From the NCBI GenBank assembly GCA_902521355.1, contig CABYRT010000001.1, positions 1 through 57,799 of the forward strand: DNA of 57,799 nt, read 5' to 3'. The number at the start of each line of letters is the position of its first letter. Positions within the stretch are counted from its first letter, which is position 1. This DNA is from an uncultured Pelagibacteraceae bacterium. Its GTDB lineage: Bacteria; Pseudomonadota; Alphaproteobacteria; Pelagibacterales; Pelagibacteraceae. The position numbers and the translations under genes were made by a program. The notes beneath the pieces are model-generated. The model was not told the DNA's origin and searched no databases. It saw only the letters and a program-made list of their open reading frames with translations. Positions 44,296-57,665 of the stretch are shown piece by piece.

Positions 44296-44665
44296 TCCTT
44301 TATCTCCTCATATTCAAATTTATAGATGGCATGTTTCATCTTTAGTTTCAATATCTCATAGAATTACAGGAATAATAAATATATTAGTAATAACTTTAAT
44401 TTGTATCTTTTTTATTTTTTTTTCATTTAGCGAAGGAAGTCATGAATTTATAAAATTATTCCTCCAATCTATTATTGGGAAATTTTTCATCTTGGGTATT
44501 ACATGGTCTTTTAGTTTTCAAATCTTAAGTGAGATAAGACATTTAATTATGGATTTTGGTTATGGATTTGAGTTAAAAACCACAAAAATTACTGGCTTAA
44601 TTGTAATATTTGGATCTTTTATATTAACCGTTTCAATTTATTTAATAGGACGAAATTTATTTTAA
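44285..44665 (+). CDS. sdhC: Succinate dehydrogenase cytochrome b556-type subunit, heme ligand missing
   Basis: A 126-residue membrane anchor with three hydrophobic helices. The N-terminal ubiquinone-site motif SISHRITG (Ser22, Arg26, matching E. coli Ser27 and Arg31) and the RHLIMDFG motif are intact. The residue seven positions before that motif's histidine, which is the heme-b ligand His84 in E. coli, is Gln79. With SdhD it anchors SdhAB and passes electrons to ubiquinone. Its stop overlaps the ATG of sdhD. Confidence 0.93.
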   Translation: MENNPLSPHIQIYRWHVSSLVSISHRITGIINILVITLICIFFIFFSFSEGSHEFIKLFLQSIIGKFFILGITWSFSFQILSEIRHLIMDFGYGFELKTTKITGLIVIFGSFILTVSIYLIGRNLF

Positions 44666-44994
44666 TGAGAGCAGTAACAAAAAAATGGGTATTTTTAAAA
44701 GTGAGTTCTCTCATATTAGTACCTTTGATGTTATGGTTTGCTTTAAATTTAGTTAGTATTTATGACAAAAGCTACTTAGAGATATTAACTTTTCTAACTT
44801 CTCAACCTTCAAAGTTTATATTTAGTCTTTTTCTTATTTTTGCTTACTTTTTCTCGGCATTAAGCATCAGCGAGGTTTTTGAAGACTATATTAAAGATGA
44901 AAAAATCAAAAATGCCGCAAACAAAGCTTTAAATTTTTTTGCTATAACAATCCCTTTAATTACAATATTTGTGGTATTTAAACTAACTATATGA
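44665..44994 (+). CDS. sdhD: Succinate dehydrogenase membrane anchor subunit, no histidines
   Basis: A 109-residue protein with three predicted helices and the family motif EDYI, whose Tyr75 matches the quinone-site Tyr83 of E. coli SdhD. The residue 12 positions earlier, the heme ligand His71 in E. coli, is Phe63. The whole protein contains no histidine. It is short but otherwise normal for an SdhD and overlaps sdhA by 4 bp. Confidence 0.88.
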   Translation: MRAVTKKWVFLKVSSLILVPLMLWFALNLVSIYDKSYLEILTFLTSQPSKFIFSLFLIFAYFFSALSISEVFEDYIKDEKIKNAANKALNFFAITIPLITIFVVFKLTI

Positions 44995-46766
44995 AATCTT
45001 ATAATATTATAGATCATGAATACGATGTCGTTGTCCTTGGTGCTGGAGGTTCTGGCCTAAGAGCTGCGGTTGGCTTAAGTGAAGCTGGACTAAAAACTGC
45101 ATGCATTTCTAAAGTCTTTCCAACCAGAAGCCATACATCAGCTGCCCAAGGTGGAATTTCAGCAGCTCTTGGAAACATGGGAGAAGACGATTGGCGTTGG
45201 CATATGTACGATACTGTAAAAGGAGCAGATTGGTTAGGCGATCAAGATAGTATTGAATATTTGTGTAAGGAAGCTCCAAAAGCAGTACTAGAATTAGAAA
45301 AGTATGGTGTTCCTTTTAGTAGAACAGAAGACGGAAAAATCTATCAAAGACCATTTGGAGGAATGACAAAAAATTATGGAAATGGAATTGTACAAAGAAC
45401 TTGTGCTGCAGCAGACAGAACTGGTCATGCAATTCTTCATACATTGTATGGTCAAGCACTTAAACATAATACAGAATTTTTTATTGAATATTTTGCATTA
45501 GACTTAATTATGAAAGATGGGCAATGCAAAGGTTTAATTGCTTGGAATTTAAATGATGGAACAATTCATCGTTTTAGATCTCACATAACAATTATAGCCA
45601 CAGGGGGATATGGGAAAGTGTATTACTCAGCAACATCCGCACATACTTGTACTGGTGATGGTAATGCAATGGTATTAAGAGCTGGATTACCTCTTCAAGA
45701 TATGGAGTTTGTACAATTTCACCCAACAGGAATATATGGACATGGAACACTTATTTCTGAAGGTGTAAGGGGTGAAGGTGGATATTTGGTAAACTCTAAA
45801 GGTGAGAGATTTATGGAGAGATATGCTCCTAACGCTAAAGATCTTGCATCAAGAGATGTAGTTAGCAGATCAATGTCAATTGAAATCAATGAGGGAAGAG
45901 GTGTTGGTAAAGATCAAGACCATGTTCATTTATATTTAAGTCATTTAGATAAAAAAGTTATTGAAGATAGATTGCCAGGCATCACAGAAGCAGCAAGATT
46001 ATTTGCAAATGTAGATGTAACTAAAGAACCAATACCAGTTGTTCCAACTGTTCATTATAATATGGGTGGTATACCAACAAATTATAAAGCTGAAGTTTTA
46101 ACAGTAAACGGATCTCAAAAAACAGTCCCGGGCTTGATGGCGATTGGTGAGGCTGCATGCGTATCTGTGCATGGAGCAAATAGATTAGGTTCAAATTCAC
46201 TAATTGATTTGGTTGTTTTTGGAAGAGCTGCAGCTAAGAGAGCAGCGGAATTAGTAAAACCTGGTACGCCTCACGAAGAAGTTAGTGAAAGCGAAACTGA
46301 AAAATGTCTAAATAGATTTGATAAACTGAGGTATGCAGAGGGAGATAATGGAACTGCTGAACTTAGACTGGCGATGCAAAAAACAATGCAGTCTAAATGC
46401 GCTGTATTTAGAACTGAAAAGAATCTTAAAGAGGGCGTAGATGAGATCAGAAAAACCTATGACGGCATGGAATCGATTTCTGTTAAAGATAAATCGTTGG
46501 TATTCAATACTGATTTAGTTGAGACTTTAGAATTTGATAATTTAATTAGACAAGCGATAACAACTGTAGATTCTGCATATCACAGAAAAGAAAGCAGAGG
46601 AGCTCATGCTCGTGAAGATTATCCGAAAAGAAATGATGAAAAATTTATGAAACATACATTATCTTGGTGTGATGGAAAAAATACTAAAATTGAATACAGA
46701 GATGTACACACTTCAACATTAACAAATGAAGTCCAATATTTTCCTCCACAAGAAAGAGTGTATTAA
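44991..46766 (+). CDS. sdhA: Succinate dehydrogenase flavoprotein subunit
   Basis: A 591-residue FAD protein with the Rossmann motif [11 protein letters not shown], the covalent-FAD histidine His48 in [11 protein letters not shown], the active-site region [11 protein letters not shown] and arginine-rich segment [16 protein letters not shown]. It oxidises succinate to fumarate in the TCA cycle. The sequence is canonical, with no unusual substitutions seen at the active site. Confidence 0.97.
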   Translation: MKSYNIIDHEYDVVVLGAGGSGLRAAVGLSEAGLKTACISKVFPTRSHTSAAQGGISAALGNMGEDDWRWHMYDTVKGADWLGDQDSIEYLCKEAPKAVLELEKYGVPFSRTEDGKIYQRPFGGMTKNYGNGIVQRTCAAADRTGHAILHTLYGQALKHNTEFFIEYFALDLIMKDGQCKGLIAWNLNDGTIHRFRSHITIIATGGYGKVYYSATSAHTCTGDGNAMVLRAGLPLQDMEFVQFHPTGIYGHGTLISEGVRGEGGYLVNSKGERFMERYAPNAKDLASRDVVSRSMSIEINEGRGVGKDQDHVHLYLSHLDKKVIEDRLPGITEAARLFANVDVTKEPIPVVPTVHYNMGGIPTNYKAEVLTVNGSQKTVPGLMAIGEAACVSVHGANRLGSNSLIDLVVFGRAAAKRAAELVKPGTPHEEVSESETEKCLNRFDKLRYAEGDNGTAELRLAMQKTMQSKCAVFRTEKNLKEGVDEIRKTYDGMESISVKDKSLVFNTDLVETLEFDNLIRQAITTVDSAYHRKESRGAHAREDYPKRNDEKFMKHTLSWCDGKNTKIEYRDVHTSTLTNEVQYFPPQERVY

Positions 46767-47539
46767 TGGTTCAATTAAATTTACCACAAAACTCAAAAGT
46801 TAATAAAGGTAAATATTTTAAAGATAAAACTGGTTCAAAGAATATTAGAAAAGTAAATGTTTATAGATGGGATCCAACCACTGGAGAGAACCCAAGGATA
46901 GACACATATGAAGTAGATATGGACAATTGTCCATCTAAAGTTTTAGATATACTAAATAAAATTAAAAACGAAATTGATCCAACACTTGCATATAGAAGAT
47001 CTTGTGCGCATGGAGTTTGTGGTTCATGTGCAATGAATATGGGTGGAAAAAATGGTCTTGCATGTACTAAGCCACATGCAGAAATTAAGGGAGATATAGA
47101 TATATATCCTTTGCCTCACTTAAAAGTAAAAAAAGATTTAATAGGAGACTTAAGTGGACTATATAAACAATACCAATCCATTGAACCTTGGTTAAAAAAT
47201 AATTCAAAAAATGAAACAACAGAAATTCATCAATCTCCAGAAGATAGAGCTAAACTTGATGGAGCTTATGAATGTATAATGTGTGCTTGTTGTTCTACTT
47301 CATGTCCTAGTTATTGGTGGAACGGTGATAAGTATTTAGGTCCTGCAGTTTTATTACAAGCTTATAGATGGATAATGGATAGCAGAGACGAAGATAGAAA
47401 GGAAAGACTTCAAAAGGTTGCAGACGAACTTAAGCTTTATAGATGCCATACGATTTTGAACTGCACTAACGCATGTCCAAAAGGATTAAATCCAGCAAAA
47501 GCTATTGCTGAGATAAAGAAAATGCTTGCAACCACATAA
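46766..47539 (+). CDS. sdhB: Succinate dehydrogenase iron-sulfur subunit
   Basis: A 257-residue protein with all expected ligands: Cys80, Cys85, Cys88 and Cys100 for [2Fe-2S], and the [12 protein letters not shown] and CTNACPKG motifs for [4Fe-4S] and [3Fe-4S]. The quinone-site residues Trp185 (PSYWWN) and His228 (YRCHTILNC), matching E. coli Trp164 and His207, are conserved. It carries electrons from SdhA to ubiquinone at the SdhB/C/D interface. Confidence 0.97.
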   Translation: MVQLNLPQNSKVNKGKYFKDKTGSKNIRKVNVYRWDPTTGENPRIDTYEVDMDNCPSKVLDILNKIKNEIDPTLAYRRSCAHGVCGSCAMNMGGKNGLACTKPHAEIKGDIDIYPLPHLKVKKDLIGDLSGLYKQYQSIEPWLKNNSKNETTEIHQSPEDRAKLDGAYECIMCACCSTSCPSYWWNGDKYLGPAVLLQAYRWIMDSRDEDRKERLQKVADELKLYRCHTILNCTNACPKGLNPAKAIAEIKKMLATT

Positions 47540-47559
47540 TTACTTATTTAAATACATCC

Positions 47560-50020
<2,461 letters not shown>

Positions 50021-50023
50021 TTA

Positions 50024-51184
50024 ATGAATATTCACGAACACCAAGCAAAGAATATACTAAGAAAATATGGAGCTAAAGTTCCGGATGGAGTTTATGCTCT
50101 AGATGTAAATGAATTATTGGAAAAAGCTAAAAATCTTAAAACTGATAAATATGTGTTGAAAGCACAAATTCATGCTGGAGGCAGAGGTAAAGCTGGTGGA
50201 GTTAAAATAGTAAATGATTTAAAAAGTCTTGAAACAGAGGCAAAATCCTTGCTTGGAAAAAAATTAATCACTCATCAGACAGGACCTAGTGGAAGAATTG
50301 TTAAAAGATTATATGTCGAAGTTTCATCTAAAATTGATAAAGAATTTTATTTGTCTTGCGTTGTAGATCGTGCAAGCTCAAAGATAGCTTTTATCTCAAG
50401 TGATCAAGGGGGTATGGATATAGAAGAAGTCGCAATCAAATCTCCTGAGAAAATTTTAACAACAAAAGTAGACTTAGATAACGAAATATCTGATGAAAAT
50501 TGTACTAAAATAATAAGTATTTTTAATCTAGATGAAGAAACAAAAGAGCAAGGAATTAGTCTAATCAAGTCCATATACAAATTATTTATAGAAACGGATG
50601 CTAATTTAATTGAAATTAATCCTTTAATTTTAACAAAAGAAAAAGAGTTGATTTGTTTAGATGCAAAAATGAATTTTGATGGAAATGCTTTATTCAGACA
50701 TCCAGAACTAATTGAGTTGAGAGACCTCAATGAAGAAGAAGAAACAGAGATAGAAGCTAGCAAGCATGATTTAGCATATATTAAACTTGATGGAACAATT
50801 GGATGCATGGTTAATGGAGCTGGACTTGCAATGGCAACTATGGACATAATTAAATTATATGGAAAGGAACCAGCAAATTTTTTAGATGTTGGTGGTGGGG
50901 CTTCTAAAGAAAAAGTGGCAGCTGCTTTTAAAATAATTTTATCAGATAAAAATGTTAAAGGAATATTGATTAATATTTTTGGCGGAATAATGAGATGTGA
51001 TGTTCTTGCCCAAGGTGTTGTGGATGCTGCAAAAGAAATAAAAATGAATGTTCCTTTAGTTGTAAGATTAGCCGGAACAAATTTTGAAGAGGGAAAAAAA
51101 ATACTTGATAATTCAGGTCTTGAGTTAATTTCTGCATCTGATTTATCAGATGCTGCCAAAAAAATTGTAGAGGCTATTAAATAA
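50024..51184 (+). CDS. sucC: Succinyl-CoA synthetase beta subunit
   Basis: A 386-residue ATP-grasp protein beginning [20 protein letters not shown], with the nucleotide loop [15 protein letters not shown] and the CoA-ligase segments [13 protein letters not shown] and [13 protein letters not shown]. With SucD it makes ATP or GTP from succinyl-CoA. Its stop codon is directly followed by the sucD start. Confidence 0.97.
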   Translation: MNIHEHQAKNILRKYGAKVPDGVYALDVNELLEKAKNLKTDKYVLKAQIHAGGRGKAGGVKIVNDLKSLETEAKSLLGKKLITHQTGPSGRIVKRLYVEVSSKIDKEFYLSCVVDRASSKIAFISSDQGGMDIEEVAIKSPEKILTTKVDLDNEISDENCTKIISIFNLDEETKEQGISLIKSIYKLFIETDANLIEINPLILTKEKELICLDAKMNFDGNALFRHPELIELRDLNEEEETEIEASKHDLAYIKLDGTIGCMVNGAGLAMATMDIIKLYGKEPANFLDVGGGASKEKVAAAFKIILSDKNVKGILINIFGGIMRCDVLAQGVVDAAKEIKMNVPLVVRLAGTNFEEGKKILDNSGLELISASDLSDAAKKIVEAIK

Positions 51185-52060
51185 ATGTCAGTTTTAGTTA
51201 ATAAAAACACAAAGTTAATTTGCCAAGGTTTTACGGGTAGTCATGGAACCTTTCATTCGGAGCAAGCAATTAAATATGGAACAAATTTAGTCGGAGGGGT
51301 TACACCAAAAAAAGGTGGTCAAACTCATCTAGATAGACCAGTATTTAATACAGTAAAGGAAGCAGTCGATAAAACCGGTGCCAACGCAACTATGATTTAT
51401 GTTCCTGCGAAATTTGCATCTGCAGCAATCATAGAAGCCATTGAAGCTAACTTAGAATTAATTGTTTGTATCACTGAGGGAATACCAGTTCTTGATATGA
51501 TTAAGGTCAAAAAAAAGTTACTTAATTCAAAATCAAGATTAATCGGTCCCAATTGTCCAGGGATAATCACTCCCGATGAATGCAAGATCGGAATAATGCC
51601 AGGAAATATACATAAAAAGGGTTCTGTTGGTATTGTATCAAGATCCGGAACTTTGACCTACGAGGCTGTCGCACAAACTACAGAAAATGATTTGGGGCAA
51701 TCAACATGTATAGGTATAGGTGGTGATCCAATCAATGGCACAAATTTTATTGATTGCTTAGATTTATTTTTAAAAGATGAGGAAACTAAATCAATTTTAA
51801 TGATTGGTGAAATAGGTGGATCAGCTGAAGAAGAAGCAGCTGAATTTGTAAAAAATCATGAAATAAAAAAACCCATGGTTGGTTTTATTGCAGGAGTTAC
51901 AGCACCACCGGGTAGAAGAATGGGACATGCAGGAGCCATAATATCAGGTGGTAAAGGTGGGGCTAAAGATAAGATCAAAAAAATGGAAGATTGTGGCATA
52001 GAAGTAGCCACATCACCTTCAGAAATTGGAAAAACATTGTTAAATAAATTGTCCAATTGA
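51185..52060 (+). CDS. sucD: Succinyl-CoA synthetase alpha subunit
   Basis: A 291-residue protein with the CoA-binding N-terminus [15 protein letters not shown], the GVTPKKGG loop, and the phosphohistidine His248 in [12 protein letters not shown]. It carries the phosphoryl intermediate and pairs with SucC. Sequence and length are standard. Confidence 0.97.
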   Translation: MSVLVNKNTKLICQGFTGSHGTFHSEQAIKYGTNLVGGVTPKKGGQTHLDRPVFNTVKEAVDKTGANATMIYVPAKFASAAIIEAIEANLELIVCITEGIPVLDMIKVKKKLLNSKSRLIGPNCPGIITPDECKIGIMPGNIHKKGSVGIVSRSGTLTYEAVAQTTENDLGQSTCIGIGGDPINGTNFIDCLDLFLKDEETKSILMIGEIGGSAEEEAAEFVKNHEIKKPMVGFIAGVTAPPGRRMGHAGAIISGGKGGAKDKIKKMEDCGIEVATSPSEIGKTLLNKLSN

Positions 52061-52090
52061 AAACAAAATTTAGTATTATAGTAAAATAAA

Positions 52091-54988
52091 ATGAGTTCTC
52101 CTAAAAATCTGGAATATAAAAAAACATCGTTTTTAAATAAGGCCAATAGTGCATTCATTGAAGAAATGTATGTAAAATTTATAAATAAAGATCCATCTCT
52201 CTCTGAAAGTTGGATTGAATATTTCTCAAGTGTAGATGAGGATATGAAGATATTAGTCGACGAGATAAATGGACCGTCGTGGAAACCTTTTTCAAAAAAA
52301 ATTAATATTGAGGATGTCGAGAAAACAGCTAAAGAAAACGAAAAAAACAAAGATAACTCTAGCAAGTTTAATTTCCAAGTAATTGCAAATTCAAATAAAA
52401 ATTCAATAAGTGCTGTAGCCTTGATAAGAGCTTATCGGTTAAGGGGACATCTATTATCAAAATTAGATCCTTTAGAATTGATGAAGTCAGAATATTTAGA
52501 CGAATTACATCCTGAGTACTATGGTTTTAAAAAAGAAGATTATGACAAAGAAATTTTTCTTAACGGAATAATAAATAAAAAAAGTGCAAATATTAGAGAA
52601 ATACTCAAGTTTTTAAAAAAAACTTATTGTGGTCCTATAGGTTATGAATATATGCATATTTCAAATCCAACTGAGAGAATGTGGTTTAGAGATAGGGTTG
52701 AAAAAGACGAAAATGCACTCAAGTTTACAAAAAATGGAAAGCAAGCGATTTTAAATAAACTAATACAAGCAGAGGGCTTTGAAAAATTTTTAAATACAAA
52801 ATATGTTGGTACTAAAAGATTTGGTTTAGATGGCGGAGAAAGTCTAATACCTGCTCTTGAGCAAATTATAAAAATTGGAGGACAATCTAAAATAAAAGAA
52901 GTTAAAATAGGAATGTCACATAGAGGAAGACTAAATGTTTTAGCAAACGTTTTACAAAAATCTTATAAAAGAATTTTTAATGAATTTGCTGGTGAAATGG
53001 ATGGATCAGAAGATGGTGCTGGAGATGTAAAATACCATTTAGGAGCCTCATCTGATAGAGAATTTGATGGAAATCCTGTACACGTAAGTTTAACAGATAA
53101 TCCTTCACACTTAGAGGCGGTTAATCCTGTTGTTCTTGGCCAAACTAGAGCTAAACAATTTTTCCACAAAGACAAACAAAGAAATAAAGTTATACCAATA
53201 TTAATTCACGGCGATGCTGCATTTGCAGGACAAGGAATAGTAGCAGAGTGCTTTGCAATGTCTGGACTCCCTGGTCATAACACTGGAGGGACAATCCATA
53301 TTATTGTTAACAACCAAATTGGATTTACAACAAGTCCTAGATTTGCGCGATCTTCTCCTTATCCTTCTGACGTTGGTAAAATGGTTGATGCTCCAATCAT
53401 CCATGTTAATGGAGATGACCCTGAAGCTGTAGTTTACGCAACTAGAATAGCAACTGAATTTAGATTAAAATTTAATCGCGATGTTGTAATTGATTTAATA
53501 TGTTACAGAAGATTTGGACATAATGAGGGAGATGAGCCATCTTTCACCCAACCACTTATGTACAAAAAAATTAGATCTCATCCGTCTACGATTAAAATTT
53601 ATGGTGAAAAGCTTGTAAATGAAGGACTTTTTTCGAAACAAGATTTAGATCAACAAATTGTTGATTTTAAAAATTTATTAGATGATCAATTTAAAAATGC
53701 AAAAGATTATAAACCTAAAATTAGATGGTTTGAGGGAACTTGGTCGAGATATAAACCCGAAAGAGGTAAAGATAAAAGAGGTTTAACTGGATCAGATTTG
53801 AAAATTTTAAATAATATTTCTGACAGAATACACGTTTTTCCAACAGATAAAAATATTCACAAAACCATAACAAAAATTATGGAAAATAGAAAAAAAACTA
53901 TTGATGATGGCTCAGGTATTGATTGGGCAACAGCTGAGTCTTTGGCATTTGGTTCATTATTAGTTGAAGGTTATCCAGTAAGGTTAGTAGGTCAGGATTC
54001 TGGTAGAGGCACTTTTAGTCAAAGACATTCAGTTTTAAGAAATCAAATTGATAATTCAAGGTACATACCTTTAAACAATATATCTAGTAACCAAAAAAAT
54101 TTTGAAATTGTAGATAGTTTTTTATCTGAACTTGCAGTTTTAGGATTTGAATATGGATACAGTTTAGTAGAACCGAATACATTGACAATTTGGGAAGCTC
54201 AATTTGGTGATTTTGCAAATGGTGCTCAAGTAATTATTGATCAATTTATATCATCTGGTGAAAGAAAGTGGAAAAGAGCCTCAGGACTGGTTATGTTATT
54301 ACCCCATGGTTATGAAGGACAAGGCCCAGAGCACTCCTCTGCGAGATTAGAAAGATTTTTACAATTATGTGCAAATGATAATTTACAAGTTATGAATTGC
54401 ACTACACCTGCAAATTATTTTCATGCTTTAAGAAGACAGATGCACCGTGATTTTAGAAAACCTTTAGTCATAATGACGCCTAAGTCACTTTTAAGAAATA
54501 AATATTGTGTATCAAATTTGGAAGATTTTAGTAAACAAAATTCTTTCCATAGAGTGCTATGGGATCATGCTAGAGATATTAAGCAAAAAGGGTTTATTAA
54601 GTTAAAAGAAGACAAAAAAATCAGAAAAGTGATATTATGCTCTGGAAAAATTTACTTTGATCTTCTTGCGGCAAGAGAGAAACTAAAAACCAATGATGTG
54701 ATTTTGTATAGAATTGAACAACTATATCCCTTCCCTGCAAAAAGTTTGGTTAAAGAGCTAAAACCATTTGCAAAAAATGCAAAATTTTATTGGTGCCAAG
54801 AGGAGCCTAAAAATATGGGTGCTTGGTTTGCTGTTAGAGATTATATACAATGGACATTAGAGACTATTAAGGCTAAAAACAGTGCAATTTCTTACATTGG
54901 AAGAAGTCCAGATGCTACACCTGCTACAGGTTATGCAAGAAGACATAATTCTGAACAACAAGAAATTATAAATAAAGTATTTGAATAA
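52091..54988 (+). CDS. sucA: 2-oxoglutarate dehydrogenase E1 component
   Basis: A 965-residue thiamine-diphosphate enzyme. The N-terminus has the SucB-binding segment (FLNKANSAFIEEMYVKF), followed by MSHRGRLNVLANVLQK, the TPP motif from Gly374-Asp375 (GDAAFAGQG) to NNQIGFTT, and the C-terminal transketolase-like domain with GHNEGDEPSFTQP and ARLERFLQLC. It decarboxylates 2-oxoglutarate and transfers the succinyl group to SucB. Its stop is directly followed by the sucB start. Confidence 0.97.
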   Translation: MSSPKNLEYKKTSFLNKANSAFIEEMYVKFINKDPSLSESWIEYFSSVDEDMKILVDEINGPSWKPFSKKINIEDVEKTAKENEKNKDNSSKFNFQVIANSNKNSISAVALIRAYRLRGHLLSKLDPLELMKSEYLDELHPEYYGFKKEDYDKEIFLNGIINKKSANIREILKFLKKTYCGPIGYEYMHISNPTERMWFRDRVEKDENALKFTKNGKQAILNKLIQAEGFEKFLNTKYVGTKRFGLDGGESLIPALEQIIKIGGQSKIKEVKIGMSHRGRLNVLANVLQKSYKRIFNEFAGEMDGSEDGAGDVKYHLGASSDREFDGNPVHVSLTDNPSHLEAVNPVVLGQTRAKQFFHKDKQRNKVIPILIHGDAAFAGQGIVAECFAMSGLPGHNTGGTIHIIVNNQIGFTTSPRFARSSPYPSDVGKMVDAPIIHVNGDDPEAVVYATRIATEFRLKFNRDVVIDLICYRRFGHNEGDEPSFTQPLMYKKIRSHPSTIKIYGEKLVNEGLFSKQDLDQQIVDFKNLLDDQFKNAKDYKPKIRWFEGTWSRYKPERGKDKRGLTGSDLKILNNISDRIHVFPTDKNIHKTITKIMENRKKTIDDGSGIDWATAESLAFGSLLVEGYPVRLVGQDSGRGTFSQRHSVLRNQIDNSRYIPLNNISSNQKNFEIVDSFLSELAVLGFEYGYSLVEPNTLTIWEAQFGDFANGAQVIIDQFISSGERKWKRASGLVMLLPHGYEGQGPEHSSARLERFLQLCANDNLQVMNCTTPANYFHALRRQMHRDFRKPLVIMTPKSLLRNKYCVSNLEDFSKQNSFHRVLWDHARDIKQKGFIKLKEDKKIRKVILCSGKIYFDLLAAREKLKTNDVILYRIEQLYPFPAKSLVKELKPFAKNAKFYWCQEEPKNMGAWFAVRDYIQWTLETIKAKNSAISYIGRSPDATPATGYARRHNSEQQEIINKVFE

Positions 54989-56263
54989 ATGAGTGAAAAA
55001 ATATTAGTTCCAGTTTTGGGAGAAAGTATTACAGAGGCTACGGTCACGAAATGGTTAAAGAAAAAGGGTGATAACGTAGTTGCTGATGAAGCTGTAGTAG
55101 AATTGGAAACTGACAAAGTAAACTTAGAAGTTCCTGCACCTGCGAGTGGTGTTATATCAGAGATCAACTCAAAAGATGGTGATACAGTTGAAGTTGGAAC
55201 TGTATTAGGAATGATTTCAGAAGGTAGTGTTCTTAAAGAAGAAAAGAAAGCTGAGCCGGTTAAAGGAAACGTTGAAAAAAATAATATAATAAATTTAGAA
55301 ATCGAAAAGAAAAAAGATACAAAAAAAACTCAAGAACCTTTATTGCTCAATGAAGAACCATTGGTATTAACTGATGAAGTTGAAGAAACCAAGCCTATTA
55401 AACAAAATAAAACACTTTCTCCTGCTGTAAGAAAAATGGTTGTTGAAAATAAAATTAATTTAGATGAAGTAAAAGGGACAGGTAAAGATGGAAGAATTTT
55501 AAAAGGTGATTTAATAAGTTTAATGGGAGCTAAACCTCAACCTAATGAGAGAAAAATTCAATATGGTGAAGAAGAACGAATCAAAATGTCAAGACTAAGA
55601 CAAACGATTGCTAAACGTTTAAAAGAGGCTCAAAACAATGCTGCTATGCTCACAACATTTAATGAGGTTGATATGTCAAATATAATCTCAATGAGAAAAG
55701 ATAACCAGGAAGATTTCCAAAATAGTTATGGAATTAAACTTGGCTTCATGTCTTTTTTTGTGAAAGCTTGTATAGTAGGATTAAAATTATTTCCTACAAT
55801 AAATGCTGAAGTTGAAAATGATGAAATGGTTTACAAAAATTATTATAATGTGAGCTTTGCGGTCGGAACTGAAAAAGGATTAGTAGTTCCAGTATTAAAA
55901 AATGCCGATGAAATGTCTTTTGCGGACATTGAAAAAAACATAAAAGATCTGTCAGACAAAGCAAAAAATGGTAGTCTTACTATAGAGGATCTTCAAGGTG
56001 GAACATTTACAATTAGCAATGGAGGTGTGTATGGATCAATGTTATCTACTCCTATTTTAAACCCTCCACAATCAGCAGTTCTAGGAATGCATAATATCGT
56101 TGAAAGACCTATTGTTGTTGATGGTGAGATAAAGGCTAGACCTGTAATGTTTTTAGCATTGTCTTATGATCATAGAATAATTGATGGAAAAGAATCTGTA
56201 AGTTTTTTAAAAACTGTTAAAGAAAACTTAGAAGATCCAAGAAGGTTATTTTTAAATTTATAA
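54989..56263 (+). CDS. sucB: 2-oxoglutarate dehydrogenase E2 (dihydrolipoyl succinyltransferase)
   Basis: A 424-residue protein with one lipoyl domain (1-80; lipoyl-lysine Lys43 in [14 protein letters not shown]), a charged linker of about 60 residues, a peripheral subunit-binding domain ([24 protein letters not shown]) and a catalytic domain ending with the active-site motif [11 protein letters not shown]. It forms the core of the complex. The lpd gene follows after one base. Confidence 0.96.
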   Translation: MSEKILVPVLGESITEATVTKWLKKKGDNVVADEAVVELETDKVNLEVPAPASGVISEINSKDGDTVEVGTVLGMISEGSVLKEEKKAEPVKGNVEKNNIINLEIEKKKDTKKTQEPLLLNEEPLVLTDEVEETKPIKQNKTLSPAVRKMVVENKINLDEVKGTGKDGRILKGDLISLMGAKPQPNERKIQYGEEERIKMSRLRQTIAKRLKEAQNNAAMLTTFNEVDMSNIISMRKDNQEDFQNSYGIKLGFMSFFVKACIVGLKLFPTINAEVENDEMVYKNYYNVSFAVGTEKGLVVPVLKNADEMSFADIEKNIKDLSDKAKNGSLTIEDLQGGTFTISNGGVYGSMLSTPILNPPQSAVLGMHNIVERPIVVDGEIKARPVMFLALSYDHRIIDGKESVSFLKTVKENLEDPRRLFLNL

Positions 56264-56264
56264 T

Positions 56265-57662
56265 ATGTCAGAAAAATTTGATGTTACAGTAATCGGTGGT
56301 GGCCCTGGTGGATATGTTTGTGCAATTAGATTGTCTCAACTTGGACTTAAAACAGCATGCATAGAGTCTAGAGGATCTTTAGGGGGGACATGTTTAAATA
56401 TTGGATGTATCCCATCAAAAAGTTTGCTTAATTTATCTGAAAAATTTCACAGTGCTAAAAATTTTGAAAAGATTGGAATCGAGACTGGAGAAATAAAACT
56501 CAACTTAGATAAAATGATGAAAAATAAAGATAAAGCCGTAACAGTTTTGACTAAAGGAGTTGAATTTTTATTCAAAAAAAACAAAGTCACTTATTTTAAA
56601 GGCAAAGGTTCATTTGAGAATGAAAAATCAATAAAAATTGAAGGCTCTGAAGGCACTAAAATAATTCAAACTAATAAAACAATAATCAGTACAGGATCTG
56701 AGCCAGTTTCATTGCCTGGAGTAGACTTTGATGAAGAGAGAATTCTTTCTTCAACTGGAGCCCTATCTATTCCCAAACTCCCCAATAAAATGATTGTTGT
56801 TGGTGGTGGATATATAGGATTGGAAATGGGGTCTGTTTGGTCAAGACTTGGCACTAAAGTCACAGTCGTTGAATTTTTAGATCACATCACGCCTGGAATG
56901 GATCGAGATATTTCAAATGAATTTATGAAAATATTAAAGAAGCAAGGTATAAAATTTAACCTTAATACTAAAGTTGATAAAATAACTAAAAACTCTAATG
57001 GTGTGACAGTTGAGACTTCACAAAATGATGGCCAAAAAGTTAAGCATGATGTTGATGTCGTTTTAATTTCTGTAGGTAGAAGACCCTATACTAAAAACTT
57101 AAATTTAGACAAAGTTGGTGTAAAGTTAGATGAAAAAGGAAGAGTTAAAGTAAATAAAAATTTTGAAACAAATGTAAAAAATATTTATGCAATAGGTGAT
57201 GTTATTGATGGCCCAATGTTAGCTCACAAAGCTGAAGAGGAAGGAATTGCAGTTGCAGAATTAATTGCAGGCCAATCAGGTCATGTTAATTATGATATTA
57301 TTCCTGGAGTTGTTTATACGTCCCCCGAGGTTGCTTATGTTGGCAAAAGCGAGGAGCAATTAAAAAAAGAAAACATAGGTTATAAAATTGGTAAATTTCC
57401 TTTTATGGCAAATTCAAGAGCCAAAGCAATTGATGAGCCAGAGGGTTTTGTAAAAATTTTGGCAGACCAATCAACTGATAAAGTGCTTGGTGTGCATATT
57501 ATTGGTCCTCATGCAGGAGAAATGATAGCTGAGATGGCTGTCGCAATGGAATTTGGAGCTAGTTCCGAAGATATTGCAAGAACATGTCACGCACACCCAA
57601 CATTTTCAGAAGCTATAAAAGAAGCAGCATTATCAGTAGATAAAAGACAAATTCACTCTTAA
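56265..57662 (+). CDS. lpd: Dihydrolipoamide dehydrogenase (E3)
   Basis: A 465-residue flavoprotein with FAD motif GGGPGGYVCA, the redox disulfide in GGTCLNIGCIPSK, the NAD motif GGGYIGLEMGS and the C-terminal active-site HAHPTFSEA. It reoxidises the lipoyl group of SucB and probably also serves other lipoyl complexes. It ends the TCA run, three bases before the stop codon of a convergent gene, with no terminator hairpin visible. Confidence 0.96.
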   Translation: MSEKFDVTVIGGGPGGYVCAIRLSQLGLKTACIESRGSLGGTCLNIGCIPSKSLLNLSEKFHSAKNFEKIGIETGEIKLNLDKMMKNKDKAVTVLTKGVEFLFKKNKVTYFKGKGSFENEKSIKIEGSEGTKIIQTNKTIISTGSEPVSLPGVDFDEERILSSTGALSIPKLPNKMIVVGGGYIGLEMGSVWSRLGTKVTVVEFLDHITPGMDRDISNEFMKILKKQGIKFNLNTKVDKITKNSNGVTVETSQNDGQKVKHDVDVVLISVGRRPYTKNLNLDKVGVKLDEKGRVKVNKNFETNVKNIYAIGDVIDGPMLAHKAEEEGIAVAELIAGQSGHVNYDIIPGVVYTSPEVAYVGKSEEQLKKENIGYKIGKFPFMANSRAKAIDEPEGFVKILADQSTDKVLGVHIIGPHAGEMIAEMAVAMEFGASSEDIARTCHAHPTFSEAIKEAALSVDKRQIHS

Positions 57663-57665
57663 TAA

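Noticed and set aside
50404..51210. A 268-codon open frame on the minus strand opposite sucC
   Set aside because: It mirrors the codon bias of sucC, has no recognisable domain and no upstream signals, and sucC is unquestionably real.
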